DNA of 64,000 nt from a virus: the IMG/VR virus record IMGVR_UViG_3300042338_000192, positions 1 to 64,000 of that record, one strand, 5' to 3'. Positions 17,101 to 24,555 of this stretch are shown here, piece by piece; position 1 is the first letter of the stretch, and every line of letters starts with the position of its first letter. The notes beneath the pieces were generated by a model that worked only from the letters and a program-made list of their open reading frames with translations, made no database searches and was not told where the DNA came from. The translations under genes and the position numbers were made by a program.

Positions 17101-19441
17101 CGGCTCTATGAATGCATACAAAACAGCTTTAGCTTTAGAACAAGATGCTTCATCATCAGGTGCTCAGATTATTGCGTTAACTACGAAGAACAAACAGTTA
17201 GCCTCGTTATCTAATGTCATACCTACAAATCAGAAACGCAGGCTATATGATGAAATTGCTGCTGCAACTTTTAATGATCCTCGGTTTAAAGTTTTAAATG
17301 AGAGATTAGGTTTAAATGAGAAAGATTTACGTAAAGCTGCAAAAGCTCAAAATATGGTTACGTTTTATGGTGCTGGAGAAAGAACTGGAATTCTTAATGT
17401 TGAAGGTAAACTTGCAAAAGTATTGGAAAAGAAACCTGCAAAACCTGTTGAAACAAAAGTAACAGAAGGTTTATTATCCGAGCGTCAAGATTCTGCAGGA
17501 TTGTTAAGAGTATTAGGTGTTGATAATAAAACAGATCCTAATTATGTAGGCACAGTAGATGAGATTATTAAATCGCAAGGTGAGTTAATTTCAAAGGCTA
17601 TGAAAGGTCAGTTGTCTCCTGCAGAATTAAAAAATACGTTTAAATGGCTACATACTTCTGATATTGAATTAACAGATGAAAGAAAAGAGCGTGCTACATA
17701 TAAAACATTTGATCATAAGACTGGTGAAAAATTTTCTAAAGAAAAGATAGCTGAAAATAAAGCTAAATTTGAACAGCGCTCAAAAGGCGATACTAAGAAA
17801 TATATTGCTATGCAAGTTGTTGAAGAACTCGGTGAATTTTTAGATGAGCATTTAAAATCTTTAAATGTCCCTTCCGATTCAAGAGCCTTTAAATTATTAG
17901 AAGCTCAAAAACGTATTTTAAAGTCAAACAGGTTTGGTGAAGACACTATCATTAAAGATGAAGCGAGTGTTTATAATTTAAAGACAAATAAACAAGCTGC
18001 TGAAATGGCTTTAGAAGATGCAGGATTTACACCTGCTACTGCAAACACAGAAAAGACTATAGCAGATCTTAGTTCAGCATTACAAGAAGAATTGATTAAT
18101 GTAACTAAAAAGCCTGAAACATTTGCACCTACATTAGTAGTTAGAGCTAGTGATAGAGACAAAGTATTAAATGAAATATCGGCACGTGCAGCAAGATATG
18201 AAAAGTTTGATCCTGAAACAACTGCAGAACTTAAGCAATTAAGAGAAAATGTAAAAGACATCTTTAATAAAGGACTAGACCCTGGTGATGAGATAATGGA
18301 ACAATTATACTTCCTTGATCCAGCTACTAAAGACCTAGTAGAAAAGATGACACGTTCATATGATATGGTTGTCACTCCAAAAGACTTCCAAGCTATTGCT
18401 AAATTAATGTCTGAACATTTAGGTGAGCAGGTTCCTATTCTTAAAGATTTTACTAAATTCTTTGGTAGGCTAGCTGAAGATTATTTAACTAATGCTAAGC
18501 CTTCACAAGCTGCATTAGATTGGAAATCTATAGGCGCTACTAGTATATTAGGTACCCGTAAAAAGGGTTATGTATTACCTGATAGAGTTAGTGAAATATT
18601 AGGATTAAGGCCTGGAGAAGCTTTGTCTGAAAAGTTTTTAAAGAGATTTGATGGTTGGAAACCTGACGGAACCTTGGCTGATCTTATTTATGGTGTAAAA
18701 GGCCCAAAAGATCGTAGAACTGGATTTAAAGTATTTAAAGTAGAGCCTATAGAAAAATTAAATATCTCTAAAGGTTTTGAAATATTTTATGCTAATAAGC
18801 TGCCCAAGTCTTGGACTAATGTCCCATGGGTTAATTTTGATGGAAAAGTTATTGAGCAAAACTTTACCCAGTCATTTGAAGAAAGATTAGTCTATAAAGA
18901 TAAAGATGGTAATTGGGTTAATAATTTAGTTCAAGTGCAACAGAAAACAGAAGCCACTTGGTGGGAACAAGTAGTAAATGCTGAAGGAAAGATAAATGAC
19001 ATTGCAGACGCGACTAAAGCACGAACAGCATATGCCGTTAACGGGAATCACTCAAACGATGCTACGTTGGTCAAGAATTTCCATTTATGGGGACGAGACA
19101 ATAAGATTGCCACAAGCACCATTCACGATGCGTTTTTCGCCAATGCAGCCGATATGCTGGAGGCCCGGAAGGGTATAAGAAAGCTATATGCTAACGTACT
19201 AGATAAGAACCCTGTCAAGGTTACTTTAGATGAAATGTTAGCTAGAGGTTTTCCAAAAGAATTATATGATCAATATTTAGAAGAAGCTATTGATAAAGGA
19301 TTAATTCCAGTTGCTGGTAAATCAGTTGTCGGTGGTAAAACATTAACAGAAGCAGACATCTTAACAAAGAAAGATGTATTAAGCGATATTCCTGATCCTA
19401 CTAAATTTGAGGATGATTGGGGATTTTACGGTATAGGCTAA
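14114..19441 (+). CDS. MuF minor head protein fused to single-subunit RNA polymerase
   Basis: 1775 residues. Residues 1-260 look like a MuF head protein: helical N-terminus, then DARTTPVCAHRDG (216-228) and PPAHWHCRSTT (240-250), the classic MuF cysteine/histidine motif. The C-terminal half carries a full RNA polymerase palm: DHRARIY (867-873, R871 aligning with T7 R425), LEQDASSSGAQ (D1011, T7 D537), R1073, K1077 and Y1085-G1086 (T7 R627, K631, Y639, spacing identical), then NHSNDATLVKNFHLWG and IHDAF (H1671, D1672; T7 H811-D812). The Y-to-D gap is 587 residues, far longer than in T7 (173), so a large insertion splits fingers from palm. MuF proteins are carried in virions, so this is probably an N4-like virion RNA polymerase injected with the DNA. 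Polymerase activity is inferred. Confidence 0.85.
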   Translation: MTINSNTQIYDKTLDRAAMIRLYERRVSGKVDLVIDGHVVRLDKLIKDAELSGRGFERFREAVDQELRKTYKSINNSVQKDLSSLVSDQLSYAYQKVEVAMGKIWRTERPKNRISEEIVLKNPLSENGTMEQGWSGIAKNEKIRLEAVIRKGIADGKSVDEIALQVRAGNVHNITRMQSKGLVITAITAVSSQADHAIYKANEKALQGWQYVAVLDARTTPVCAHRDGEIYPISDTTHLPPAHWHCRSTTVPVFKSWSDIADLESVAQVRRRNIENLTDAQKAFYDGNTPLRESYNDWLKRQPQDVQLRHLGDYKKVSMFQSGQLTLDQFTNPEGNSIGIKELRRMTDPTYTLPNDTKKFANAKAKLDAMQLPIMTPDDLIGNTKLIQTLKDYYLLQSGELDGTLSLTNYRGGLIHTKKSAKARVLNSLPTEDQLIFNPVTGRYEDTRLYQPNPSVLNNNLRLTEQSNVLKPKDKEFIKEFNELLSEKMGSNERAVVVDNLRILFTRFRNNGEQWNNFKAVVQGQIKFDVMNVSDAIETQIRSDINVLKKLKQDNYIDPVLGPTQLQDLHDNFIDNIRAKNNWEDTISPKIARELRNTFDYKIPLVLKRMPNGKERLTESALQQFYLKFAHRLSMADMPDRDQFAIALGRDLYNLANMNGTRRKWYETGMKLLEAKNVNNFFEVETYGVQKRRMKSRLSGSLFGPYYDTLSYNIRVTDPRVQKYSQLTRKVDVGLRVGVTTDKNKLLFREGYKTYFIDNGVLGLEDTRIPITSTNSFSDFPVEFVDKNMADALNWASKSKYKIDNDFYDFTQKLLYFEDDRGNAKKYNDLNEYKHYISSRGDAYERFKSMDWLRNNGYAFSNHAFVDHRARIYDRGLISPQSGESFRPFLNTEVEKVLGEDGYRNFRDQIGAFMGGLNDVFEGRYNSLSFTGRQKIADKLWPDMVDLGNKMLRARPADLRAILESDMVQLIEGEELGKFMRFAMEAAKIDNHLKAGGSMNAYKTALALEQDASSSGAQIIALTTKNKQLASLSNVIPTNQKRRLYDEIAAATFNDPRFKVLNERLGLNEKDLRKAAKAQNMVTFYGAGERTGILNVEGKLAKVLEKKPAKPVETKVTEGLLSERQDSAGLLRVLGVDNKTDPNYVGTVDEIIKSQGELISKAMKGQLSPAELKNTFKWLHTSDIELTDERKERATYKTFDHKTGEKFSKEKIAENKAKFEQRSKGDTKKYIAMQVVEELGEFLDEHLKSLNVPSDSRAFKLLEAQKRILKSNRFGEDTIIKDEASVYNLKTNKQAAEMALEDAGFTPATANTEKTIADLSSALQEELINVTKKPETFAPTLVVRASDRDKVLNEISARAARYEKFDPETTAELKQLRENVKDIFNKGLDPGDEIMEQLYFLDPATKDLVEKMTRSYDMVVTPKDFQAIAKLMSEHLGEQVPILKDFTKFFGRLAEDYLTNAKPSQAALDWKSIGATSILGTRKKGYVLPDRVSEILGLRPGEALSEKFLKRFDGWKPDGTLADLIYGVKGPKDRRTGFKVFKVEPIEKLNISKGFEIFYANKLPKSWTNVPWVNFDGKVIEQNFTQSFEERLVYKDKDGNWVNNLVQVQQKTEATWWEQVVNAEGKINDIADATKARTAYAVNGNHSNDATLVKNFHLWGRDNKIATSTIHDAFFANAADMLEARKGIRKLYANVLDKNPVKVTLDEMLARGFPKELYDQYLEEAIDKGLIPVAGKSVVGGKTLTEADILTKKDVLSDIPDPTKFEDDWGFYGIG

Positions 19442-19444
19442 AAT

Positions 19445-19579
19445 ATGAACGCAGAAATTAAAAGATGTACATGCCAACATCCTAATCAGGATAAACTTCA
19501 TGGTAATGGAATGAGAGTGATGAATCCAGATCAGAAGAAAGGATTTACATGTACGGTATGCGGGGCTAAACATAAATGA
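19445..19579 (+). CDS. Small zinc-ribbon protein
   Basis: A 44-residue frame beginning three bases after the MuF-polymerase stop. The sequence MNAEIKRCTCQHPNQDKLHG and FTCTVCGAKHK has a C-x-C-x-H ... C-x-x-C arrangement typical of a zinc ribbon. Small proteins of this kind with HPNQDKLHG and MNPDQKKGF motifs are common next to head genes of phages. Role unknown; possibly a nucleic-acid or head protein cofactor. Confidence 0.72.
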   Translation: MNAEIKRCTCQHPNQDKLHGNGMRVMNPDQKKGFTCTVCGAKHK

Positions 19580-19598
19580 TAATGCACAGGTTCTTTAC

Positions 19599-19623
19599 AG
19601 AGACCCCGTTAAATTAACCCTAA
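19599..19623 (+). repeat. Intergenic repeat, copy 1 (core CCCGTTAAATTAACCCT)
   Basis: Twenty-five bases identical to the copy at 59777-59801, starting AGAGACC and ending CCCTAA. The sequence is found only between genes in this window. It is a candidate promoter for a phage-coded RNA polymerase, or a transcript-end or processing site. Confidence 0.65.
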
Positions 19624-19714
19624 AGCGGTCCCCCTTTATTTAATCCCTTTAGTTAATCAGTCTATTATCTATCCCTTAGAAATATACTAATAGATAATTA
19701 TCTTAAGGGATTAT

Positions 19715-19738
19715 AGAACCCGTTAAATTAACCCTAAA
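19715..19738 (+). repeat. Intergenic repeat, copy 2
   Basis: AGAACCCGTTAAATTAACCC followed by TAAA, 116 bases after copy 1 and about 75 bases before the scaffold start. It shares the 17-base core CCCGTTAAATTAACCCT exactly with copies 1 and 4. Confidence 0.65.
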
Positions 19739-19813
19739 TACTAAAAACAAATATCCTATAGGGTGAATTGTATTCACTTTATAACACTGAGTTGTACTCA
19801 AAGGAAACATAAA

Positions 19814-20452
19814 ATGACCGAAAATGTCGAAGAAAAAGAAACTGATAATATTACTCCGGATACTACTGCTACCAATTCTCCTGTGGATGATATGGACACG
19901 AAGATCCAAGAAGCTCTTAAACCAATCAAAGAAAAACTCGATAAAGCGTACAGCGAAAGAGACAATGCGTTAAAGAAAGCTGCTGAGTATGAACAAAAAG
20001 AGAAAGAAGCTGAAATAAAAAGACTTCAAGAAGAAGGAAAACATAAAGAAGTTTATGAACTTCAGTTAGCGGAAGCCAATGCTAAATTGGAAACGATAAC
20101 AAAACGTAACATAGAACTCGCTAGGGATTTAGAAGTAAAATCTGTTCTTAGTGGATATACGTTTAGAAGTGATAAAGCTGCGGATATGGCATATATGGAT
20201 GTGGCATCGCAACTTGTACAAAATGAAAATGGAGTATGGGTGCATAAATCAGGAACTGATCTAAGAACCTTTATAAAACAATTTTCTGAAGACGATAACA
20301 ATTCTTTCTTATTCAAACCAAAAGTTTCGACAGGGGCCGGTCAGACAAGTTCTAGCAGTACTTCTCAAGATACTTCGAATAAATCTTTATTCCAGTTATC
20401 ACAAGATGAAGTGCTTAAACGTGCTGCTGAAGGATCACTTCGCAGGAAATAA
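19814..20452 (+). CDS. Capsid scaffold protein
   Basis: 212 residues from the ATG at 19814, which has AAGGAAAC upstream; an in-frame ATG further upstream lies in the control region and was not used. Highly charged: acidic, low-complexity N-terminus, then a long coiled coil (DKAYSERDNALKKAAEYEQK through about residue 120), a less charged middle, and a serine/threonine-rich linker followed by a basic helix at the C-terminus (EVLKRAAEGSLRRK). This is the profile of scaffold proteins that bind capsid subunits through a basic C-terminal helix and leave before packaging. Its place just before the capsid gene supports the call. No protease motif visible. Confidence 0.85.
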   Translation: MTENVEEKETDNITPDTTATNSPVDDMDTKIQEALKPIKEKLDKAYSERDNALKKAAEYEQKEKEAEIKRLQEEGKHKEVYELQLAEANAKLETITKRNIELARDLEVKSVLSGYTFRSDKAADMAYMDVASQLVQNENGVWVHKSGTDLRTFIKQFSEDDNNSFLFKPKVSTGAGQTSSSSTSQDTSNKSLFQLSQDEVLKRAAEGSLRRK

Positions 20453-20472
20453 ATACTTTAAGGAAAATTAAA

Positions 20473-21714
20473 ATGGGCGTTACAACAAGTACCTTGCCTA
20501 CAGGTATGCAGGCTGGCTTAACAAATAACTATGTATTACAAGAAGCAATTGGTGCTTACAGCGATGAAGCTTATACCAATGCAAGAAAATTATCTGGCAC
20601 AGGTATTACTTCTTCTAATCCACAAATTGATACTAGCACAGAAACCTTTATTGGTCAAATGCGTTGGATGAAACCGTTAAACCCAACTATTAACGTTGCG
20701 TCATTAACTGAATCTGCAGACGGCGTCAAAACCAATTACGACACTGACTACAGCACATATATTAAAACTGTGCGTACACACGGTGCCGAAAAAGTTAACA
20801 TGCAACAAATTGTTACACAACAAGACGGCTTAGCTAAAATTGGTCGTGACTTCGGTGAAACCCGCGCTCAAGACGAACACAATGCTATTCTTTCTGTATT
20901 GAAAGGTGTTGCTGTAGCTGAAGCATTAAACGGTGCTGCTACAGGTTCAGGTTCAACCGGTCTTGGCGGTCAAACATTCTCTAACGATCCTACAGATAAG
21001 AAATATGGTTTCTACGTAGATCTTGGTTCTGAGAAAATCGTTACTGCTAATGGTGTGGCTCCTGGTGCGGTTACTAACTATGCATATCAAGGTGCTTCAC
21101 GTGCTGAAGGTTTCTTAAATGCATTTGGTATGGCATTTAAAGATTATGAACCAGAATGGGCGTACTTAATTGTATCTCCTGAAACTATGGCTTCATTTCG
21201 TTCAGCTAACTTTGTCGATGAAACAACTATTGTTGATGGTAACATTAACTTTAACACAATCTTCAATGGTAAATTCCGTCTAATCACTACACGTGCTGCT
21301 CAGTCGCTTTCTGCTGCTGAATTAACAATGTTACGTACTGGTGCTGGCGTTGGTGCTGCAACTACTTTTGCTGCTAATAAGAAAACTTCATTCATTGTAT
21401 TGCCAGGTGCGATTGCAATGGAACAGTTGACGGTTCCTGATTCAGTTGAAGTTTACCGTGACGCTAACAAATACAAAGGTGGTGGTACAACTTCTATTTG
21501 GAATCGTTGGGGTTATGTATTATCTCCTGCTGGTTACGATTGGAATGGTGCTAAAACTGAATTCCCATCTGATGCAAATTACATGGGTGTTGTTGAAAGC
21601 GGTACTTCTAAAGCATTGACTGCAACTGGTACTATTGCTAACGCACGTGGTACATGGACACGTAAAACAGCTTCTGCATTATCATTAGGTATCTTACCTG
21701 TATTCCATTCTTAA
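20473..21714 (+). CDS. Major capsid protein (HK97 fold)
   Basis: 413 residues with a good ribosome site (AAGGAAAATTAAAATG). The order N-terminal arm, EETFIGQMRW-like E-loop region, spine helix with QDEHNAILSVLKGVAVAEAL (about 140), P-domain and A-domain strands (EWAYLIVSPETMASFRSANF; KKTSFIVLPGAIAMEQLTVP; GYVLSPAGYDW) fits the HK97-type capsid protein of the N4/T7-like and siphovirus relatives annotated as P22 coat-like. It has alanine/glycine-rich, regularly coded composition typical of very highly expressed genes. Position between scaffold and connector is diagnostic. Confidence 0.9.
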   Translation: MGVTTSTLPTGMQAGLTNNYVLQEAIGAYSDEAYTNARKLSGTGITSSNPQIDTSTETFIGQMRWMKPLNPTINVASLTESADGVKTNYDTDYSTYIKTVRTHGAEKVNMQQIVTQQDGLAKIGRDFGETRAQDEHNAILSVLKGVAVAEALNGAATGSGSTGLGGQTFSNDPTDKKYGFYVDLGSEKIVTANGVAPGAVTNYAYQGASRAEGFLNAFGMAFKDYEPEWAYLIVSPETMASFRSANFVDETTIVDGNINFNTIFNGKFRLITTRAAQSLSAAELTMLRTGAGVGAATTFAANKKTSFIVLPGAIAMEQLTVPDSVEVYRDANKYKGGGTTSIWNRWGYVLSPAGYDWNGAKTEFPSDANYMGVVESGTSKALTATGTIANARGTWTRKTASALSLGILPVFHS

Positions 21715-21724
21715 GGAGTAGGTT

Positions 21725-22207
21725 ATGGCACTAGTTAAAGGTGTTAATTCAAATGCTACCGTAACTGAGGCCAGTACTTATTTTGAGAACAGACTAGATG
21801 TAGCGGCATGGACTGATGCTCCTGCTCTTCAGAAAGAACAAGCCCTATGCACTGCTACTTTTATGTTGGATGAATTGGATTGGATCGGAGTAGCTACAGA
21901 TTCAGCTCAGTCACTTGCTCATCCCCGTAAAGATGGTGAATATTTTGATCCTAAGCTTGGTATACTTGTTTCTTTAGTTTCTACTGTTGTTGATCAAAGA
22001 GTCATTAAAGCTACTTATGAGTTAGCTTATCATTTATTAAATAATGACGGACTCTTAGACAATACAGGCTTAATTAAAGATTTAGAACTTAGTGGCATTA
22101 AACTTAGTGTGATTAGACCTGCGGATAAAATCCCCATGGTTGCAAAGACACTCATCAAACCATTACTCCGGAATAGTGGTAAGAGAACATGGTGGAGGGC
22201 TAATTAA
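21725..22207 (+). CDS. Head-tail connector (DnaT-like/gp6-like)
   Basis: 160 residues. The pattern MALVKGVNSNATVTEASTYF, then WTDAPALQKEQALCTATFML and LAYHLLNND is that of the small helical connector family often annotated as 'putative DnaT-like ssDNA-binding protein', which plugs onto the portal. In phages this family follows the capsid gene, as here. It overlaps the next start by one base (TAATGG). DNA binding is not implied by the family name. Confidence 0.8.
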   Translation: MALVKGVNSNATVTEASTYFENRLDVAAWTDAPALQKEQALCTATFMLDELDWIGVATDSAQSLAHPRKDGEYFDPKLGILVSLVSTVVDQRVIKATYELAYHLLNNDGLLDNTGLIKDLELSGIKLSVIRPADKIPMVAKTLIKPLLRNSGKRTWWRAN

Positions 22208-22551
22208 TGGCTTATAATTCATTAATTGGTGTCCAGCTAAATAAAGCATTTAATGCAGCTAAGGACTTGGCTATTGAAGCAGTGTTTACAAAAACAGTTA
22301 ATTCTGAATTTGACTTTAGCACTGGTGAAGTTAATGATACGACTATACCTTCAATAACGACAAAAATAATTATTACAAAAACGTCTAAAACTACAGAAGC
22401 GAAAACGATGACTATTATGTTTAAAACAAAAGAAGTTGGGCCGTTTTCGATGACAGACCATGTGTATATAGGTAGTGATAAATGGCATCTTGGTAATGTG
22501 ATTACTTCAAACAATCATATTTCAGTTGTTGAACTTTATCATGAGGTATAA
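22207..22551 (+). CDS. Head closure (neck) protein
   Basis: 114 residues, mostly beta strands: NDTTIPSITTKIIITKTSKT, KTMTIMFKTKEVGPFSMTDH, KWHLGNVITSNNHISVVELY. Size, fold character and place between connector and tail terminator match head-closure proteins (lambda FII/SPP1 gp16 class). Assigned by gene order; no diagnostic motif. Confidence 0.65.
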   Translation: MAYNSLIGVQLNKAFNAAKDLAIEAVFTKTVNSEFDFSTGEVNDTTIPSITTKIIITKTSKTTEAKTMTIMFKTKEVGPFSMTDHVYIGSDKWHLGNVITSNNHISVVELYHEV

Positions 22552-22553
22552 TT

Positions 22554-22964
22554 ATGGGCAAATATGAATTATTAGAAAAAGACGTTTACTCAGTATTTTC
22601 GTCTAATGGATGGAAAGCTGAAAATATAAAAACATTCCCGACAAATTTTGTAGTTATGAATACTACTAATGATGAATTTATTCGTGTATCAGTGATACCT
22701 AGTGGAAAACCTATAAATAGATACTCATTAGCAGGCATTCTCATAATTGATATTTTTATAGCTGCAGGCTCTGGCACAAGACGTGCTATGGTAATAGCAG
22801 ATGTCTTAGATAAATACTTAGTAAACAAATCTAAGACTACAGGTTCTGGCGTTACACAATTTGGTATAAGCAGTCTTACGCATGTAGGCCCTGATAAAGC
22901 TTTACCAGTTATTCACAAAAGTACCTACACAATTACTTTCAACTTCTTCGGAAGTTCTACTTAA
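22554..22964 (+). CDS. Tail terminator-like protein
   Basis: 136 residues. It begins with a helix (YELLEKDVYSVFSSNGWKAEN), then NFVVMNTTNDEFIRVSVIPSG, and ends with beta strands, an alpha/beta layout similar to tail terminators (lambda gpU class, DUF4128-like). It is directly upstream of the tail tube gene. Terminators cap the tail tube and join it to the head. Assignment by fold character and order. Confidence 0.7.
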   Translation: MGKYELLEKDVYSVFSSNGWKAENIKTFPTNFVVMNTTNDEFIRVSVIPSGKPINRYSLAGILIIDIFIAAGSGTRRAMVIADVLDKYLVNKSKTTGSGVTQFGISSLTHVGPDKALPVIHKSTYTITFNFFGSST

Positions 22965-22982
22965 ATTTAAAGGAATTAAAAA

Positions 22983-23618
22983 ATGGCACACATTTCTTCT
23001 ATTGGCGCTGCAATGTTCACAGATTTGTCTGTGAGTTCTATGGCAAAAACTACCGCAAACCTTACAGCTATTGTTGATGGCCCAGTTACACATTTTGCCA
23101 CAGAAGCCGGACCTACTGATGTTGGTACACCTGCTGCAGGTCAATTTATTCGCATTACGCACATCAAAGAATTTCCAGCTATTGGTACACCAGCTAACGT
23201 CGTTAAAGTACCTGAATATGGTGCTAAAACTTCTAAACAAATTCAAGGTCAAGCAGACTCTCCTACAATGGAAATCACCTTGAACTATGTTCCAGGCTTA
23301 TGGGCTGATTCATTTTTATCTATTGAAGGCGCTACTGCTGGTACCTTTGCTAAATCAAAAATATATATTAATGATGGTAATATTTATCTATTCAGATTCT
23401 CTTTATTAGCATTAGAACCAGAAGGTTACTTATCAGTTGCTAACGCTACCGGTGATGACAACTCTATTGGTTCAGTAGGTAACTCTTCTTACTACTTCTT
23501 AGGTAAATTTGAAGCGTTAGAAGTAACTCCAAGTTTGACTGATGCATTGTCTGCTAAATTGACAATCACAGTACAATCTGATATTCGCGGTGCATACACT
23601 GTAGGCGCTGCCGCGTAA
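22983..23618 (+). CDS. Major tail tube protein
   Basis: 211 residues with AAAGGAATTAAAAAATG. Beta-rich with a repeated strand-turn pattern (SMAKTTANLTAIVDGPVTHF; DSPTMEITLNYVPG; EALEVTPSLTDALSAKLTIT), ending in IRGAYTVGAAA. It is followed at once by a strong terminator (23633-23660), typical for a very highly expressed tube subunit, and then by the frameshifted chaperone pair. Gene order makes the call solid. Confidence 0.85.
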   Translation: MAHISSIGAAMFTDLSVSSMAKTTANLTAIVDGPVTHFATEAGPTDVGTPAAGQFIRITHIKEFPAIGTPANVVKVPEYGAKTSKQIQGQADSPTMEITLNYVPGLWADSFLSIEGATAGTFAKSKIYINDGNIYLFRFSLLALEPEGYLSVANATGDDNSIGSVGNSSYYFLGKFEALEVTPSLTDALSAKLTITVQSDIRGAYTVGAAA

Positions 23619-23632
23619 GCGATATTAATTAT

Positions 23633-23660
23633 GCAAGGGAGTTAGCGCTCCCTTGCTTTA
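23633..23660 (+). terminator. Rho-independent terminator after tail tube gene
   Basis: Perfect 9-bp stem GCAAGGGAG / CTCCCTTGC with a six-base loop TTAGCG, followed by TTTATAT. It probably reduces, rather than stops, read-through into the chaperone genes. Confidence 0.85.
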
Positions 23661-23679
23661 TATAACATTAGGAATAAAA

Positions 23680-23895
23680 ATGGCTCAGGATAAACCATTC
23701 AGCTTGGAGTATGTTATTGGCATCACTGTCAAACATATGCTCAAAAGCATCGATATTAGTATTAATAAAACATTCGAAAGAACAAAAGATGCTTCGTTAT
23801 CTCCAGACAAGAAGACTGAAGCTTTCGAAGCACTTTCAATTTTACATCAAATGCGAGCACAACTAGATGAACGCAAAATTAATCAAGGTAAGTAA
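23680..23895 (+). CDS. Small helical protein before tail chaperones
   Basis: 71 residues from the ATG at 23680, which has AGGAATAAAA upstream. Helical throughout, with SLEYVIGITVKHMLKSIDIS and a charged C-terminal helix MRAQLDERKINQGK. It lies one base before the gpG-like gene. Possibly a tail-tube partner or an extra chaperone; family not recognised. Confidence 0.7.
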   Translation: MAQDKPFSLEYVIGITVKHMLKSIDISINKTFERTKDASLSPDKKTEAFEALSILHQMRAQLDERKINQGK

Positions 23896-23896
23896 T

Positions 23897-24214
23897 ATGT
23901 CAGAAGCAAAAGGTATCAAAAACTTAGTTGGCCAACGTATGACCAAAACAGTTAAATTCTTAAACAGTGATGTTAAGATTTCTAAGCTTACTGTTGCAGA
24001 AGTGCTAGAAATTCAGTCTAAAGCTGCTAATATCGAAAAAGATGATTCAGCTGGTTTAGAACTCTTAAAGACTGTTATTCGTTCTGCTGTTGAAGGCGGT
24101 TCGGACCTTGATGATTCAGAATTCGATAATTTCCCGATGGATGAATTGTCTAAATTATCTAATGAAATTATGAAGTATTCAGGCCTAGGTCAAGGCTCTG
24201 ACGCGGGAAAGTAA
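23897..24214 (+). CDS. Tail assembly chaperone G-like protein
   Basis: 105 residues. Contains VKFLNSDVKISKLTVAEVLE and ELLKTVIRSAVEGGSDLDDS, in keeping with the short tail chaperones that coat the tape measure before tube polymerisation. The last codons GCG-GGA-AAG-TAA contain the slippery heptamer G-GGA-AAG. Ribosomes that do not slip stop here; the fraction that slip make the G-T fusion. The ATG at 23897 was preferred over a frame extending upstream through the previous gene. Confidence 0.85.
   Translation: MSEAKGIKNLVGQRMTKTVKFLNSDVKISKLTVAEVLEIQSKAANIEKDDSAGLELLKTVIRSAVEGGSDLDDSEFDNFPMDELSKLSNEIMKYSGLGQGSDAGK
24205..24211 (+). promoter_or_regulatory. Programmed -1 frameshift site GGGAAAG
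   Basis: The heptamer X-XXY-YYZ form G GGA AAG sits two codons before the G stop codon. It is the same heptamer used in lambda gpG-gpT. After slippage the ribosome reads GGG-AAA-GTA into the -1 frame, which is open to 24555. Confidence 0.88.
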
Positions 24215-24555
24215 AACTAAGTGATAATGATTTACCTATCTATGAAATAGCTTTTCATTTAAAGATGCCTGTGTATAAAATGGTAGATGAAATGCCTTAT
24301 GATGAATTCTTAGGGTGGCTTAACTACTTTGAGCGTAGGCCATATGAATGGAGGGCAGATGATAGAGCGGCTAAATTAATACAAGCACAGGGCGTTAAAG
24401 AGAAGCCTTGGAATTTGTTTTCTTCATTGGATGCAATTTATAATAGTAAATCAGAAGATAGACAAGATAATGCACTCAGCCCTAGTAACTTTAAACGTTC
24501 TGGATTCTTCCAGAAAATAGCTGGAGCAGTTGGTGGGGAGACTCTTAAATTATGA
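24211..24555 (+). CDS. T part of G-T tail chaperone (read by -1 frameshift)
   Basis: Read only by slippage at 24205-24211, giving a fusion of the 105-residue G part (minus its stop) to 114 further residues; the coordinates cover the second frame. The segment starts VKLSDNDLPIYEIAFHLK and continues with EFLGWLNYFERRPYEWRADD, the usual signature of the T domain (short-helix tail chaperones whose WLNYFE..P.EW residues bind the tail tube subunit). An ATG at 24265 lies within it, but the codons upstream back to the slip site are open and conserved-looking, so independent initiation is less likely. Confidence 0.87.
   Translation, partial: VKLSDNDLPIYEIAFHLKMPVYKMVDEMPYDEFLGWLNYFERRPYEWRADDRAAKLIQAQGVKEKPWNLFSSLDAIYNSKSEDRQDNALSPSNFKRSGFFQKIAGAVGGETLKL

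Larger units (their letters stand above)
19580..19813 (+). promoter_or_regulatory. 234-bp intergenic control region before scaffold gene
   Basis: The longest gap in the head module. It contains two copies of a repeated element with core CCCGTTAAATTAACCCT (19599-19623 and 19715-19738), a related CCCTTTATTTAATCCCTTTAG at 19631-19651 given here only by its ends, a bulged hairpin with arms TCCCTTAGA (19672-19680) and TCTTAAGGGA (19701-19710), and a 6-bp stem with three-base loop, GTGAAT-TGT-ATTCAC (19763-19777), 36 bases before the scaffold ATG. No gene is seen in it. Likely a promoter/terminator region separating the portal-MuF message from abundant capsid proteins. Confidence 0.6.

Noticed and set aside
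19580-19813. An upstream in-frame ATG at 19763 as the scaffold start
   Set aside because: It would make the gene start within the palindrome and promoter-like region; the ATG at 19814 has a good AAGGAAAC site and a typical N-terminus.
24265-24555. T-like protein as an independent gene starting at ATG 24265
   Set aside because: No good ribosome site, and the open frame with typical sequence extends back to the GGGAAAG slip site.
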